Source: Pirellulales bacterium
GTDB taxonomy: Bacteria > Planctomycetota > Planctomycetia > Pirellulales > Thermoguttaceae
Direction: 5' to 3'
Assembly (NCBI GenBank): GCA_030605745.1
Contig: JAUWHT010000054.1
Location: 1-5,256 of the forward strand
Length of the DNA stretch: 5,256 nucleotides
A model generated the notes under the pieces. It saw only the letters and a program-made list of their open reading frames with translations. It did not search any database and was not told where the DNA came from. Below, in pieces: positions 5,250 to 5,256 of this stretch. The first letter of the stretch is position 1, and each line of letters begins with the position of its first letter. Position numbers and translations under genes: made by a program.

Positions 5250-5256
5250 TGGTGCC
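5157..5256 (-). CDS. C-terminal tail of the paralogue of the left-edge protein (partial, enters from the right edge)
   Basis: The last 32 codons of a minus-strand gene end with TAA (5157-5159). The peptide begins APLGWLLRSFLAIASLLALL and ends with LAHLGATGEAIA, nearly identical to the left-edge tail with one extra Leu in the hydrophobic run. The gene runs toward the glycosyltransferase gene, leaving 131 bases between the two stop codons. The family is not recognised. A signal-peptide-like look (Arg, hydrophobic core, small residues) is offset by the stop codon directly after it, so a C-terminal helix is the better reading. Confidence 0.5.
   Translation of the reverse strand, partial: APLGWLLRSFLAIASLLALLLAHLGATGEAIA

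Overview
The window is an ordinary-looking stretch of bacterial chromosome, high in GC in its genes. It carries six complete genes and, at its two edges, the tails of two nearly identical genes that point inward. The best guess for the source is a member of the Planctomycetota. The main clue is the lipoprotein at 2982-3611. It joins two EF-hand calcium loops to a transthyretin-like beta domain with the motifs 'LGGKALEGATVTFVP' and 'IPAKYNTET', a style I know mainly from that phylum. This is recognition from memory, not a search.

Left to right: 1-132 is the left copy of an inverted repeat and includes the last 29 codons of a hydrophobic-tailed protein. Next come a purine/pyrimidine-rich imperfect hairpin (about 130-208) and a short leader. 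Then there are two overlapping plus-strand genes, nfnA (273-1115) and nfnB (1112-2575), for the two subunits of an NfnAB-type ferredoxin:NADP+ oxidoreductase. They would move electrons between NAD(H), NADP(H) and ferredoxin in the cytoplasm. Running toward them on the minus strand is a tightly overlapped three-gene operon: an EF-hand lipoprotein (2982-3611), a DUF4258 protein (2728-2985) and a DUF2283 protein (2541-2738). The last two form a recurring small-gene pair that resembles a toxin-antitoxin module. The DUF2283 gene overlaps the end of nfnB by 35 bp, tail to tail.

The 214-bp gap at 3612-3825 holds two back-to-back promoter candidates. The minus-strand one (TTGGCA-17-TATACT) is strong and drives the lipoprotein operon. 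The plus-strand one (TTGTAG-17-TATACT) drives a GT-A fold glycosyltransferase (3826-5025). That enzyme resembles glucosylglycerate and mannosylglycerate synthases, so it may make a compatible solute or a related glycoside. After it come 89 bases without a gene, a 14-bp perfect palindrome, and the right copy of the inverted repeat (5115-5249).

The genes do not add up to one evident pathway. The features most worth attention are the near-identical inverted repeats at the edges, whose differences look like those of a translated reading frame, and the overlapping lipoprotein-DUF4258-DUF2283 operon. I see no tRNA, rRNA, CRISPR array, riboswitch or recognisable complete insertion sequence.
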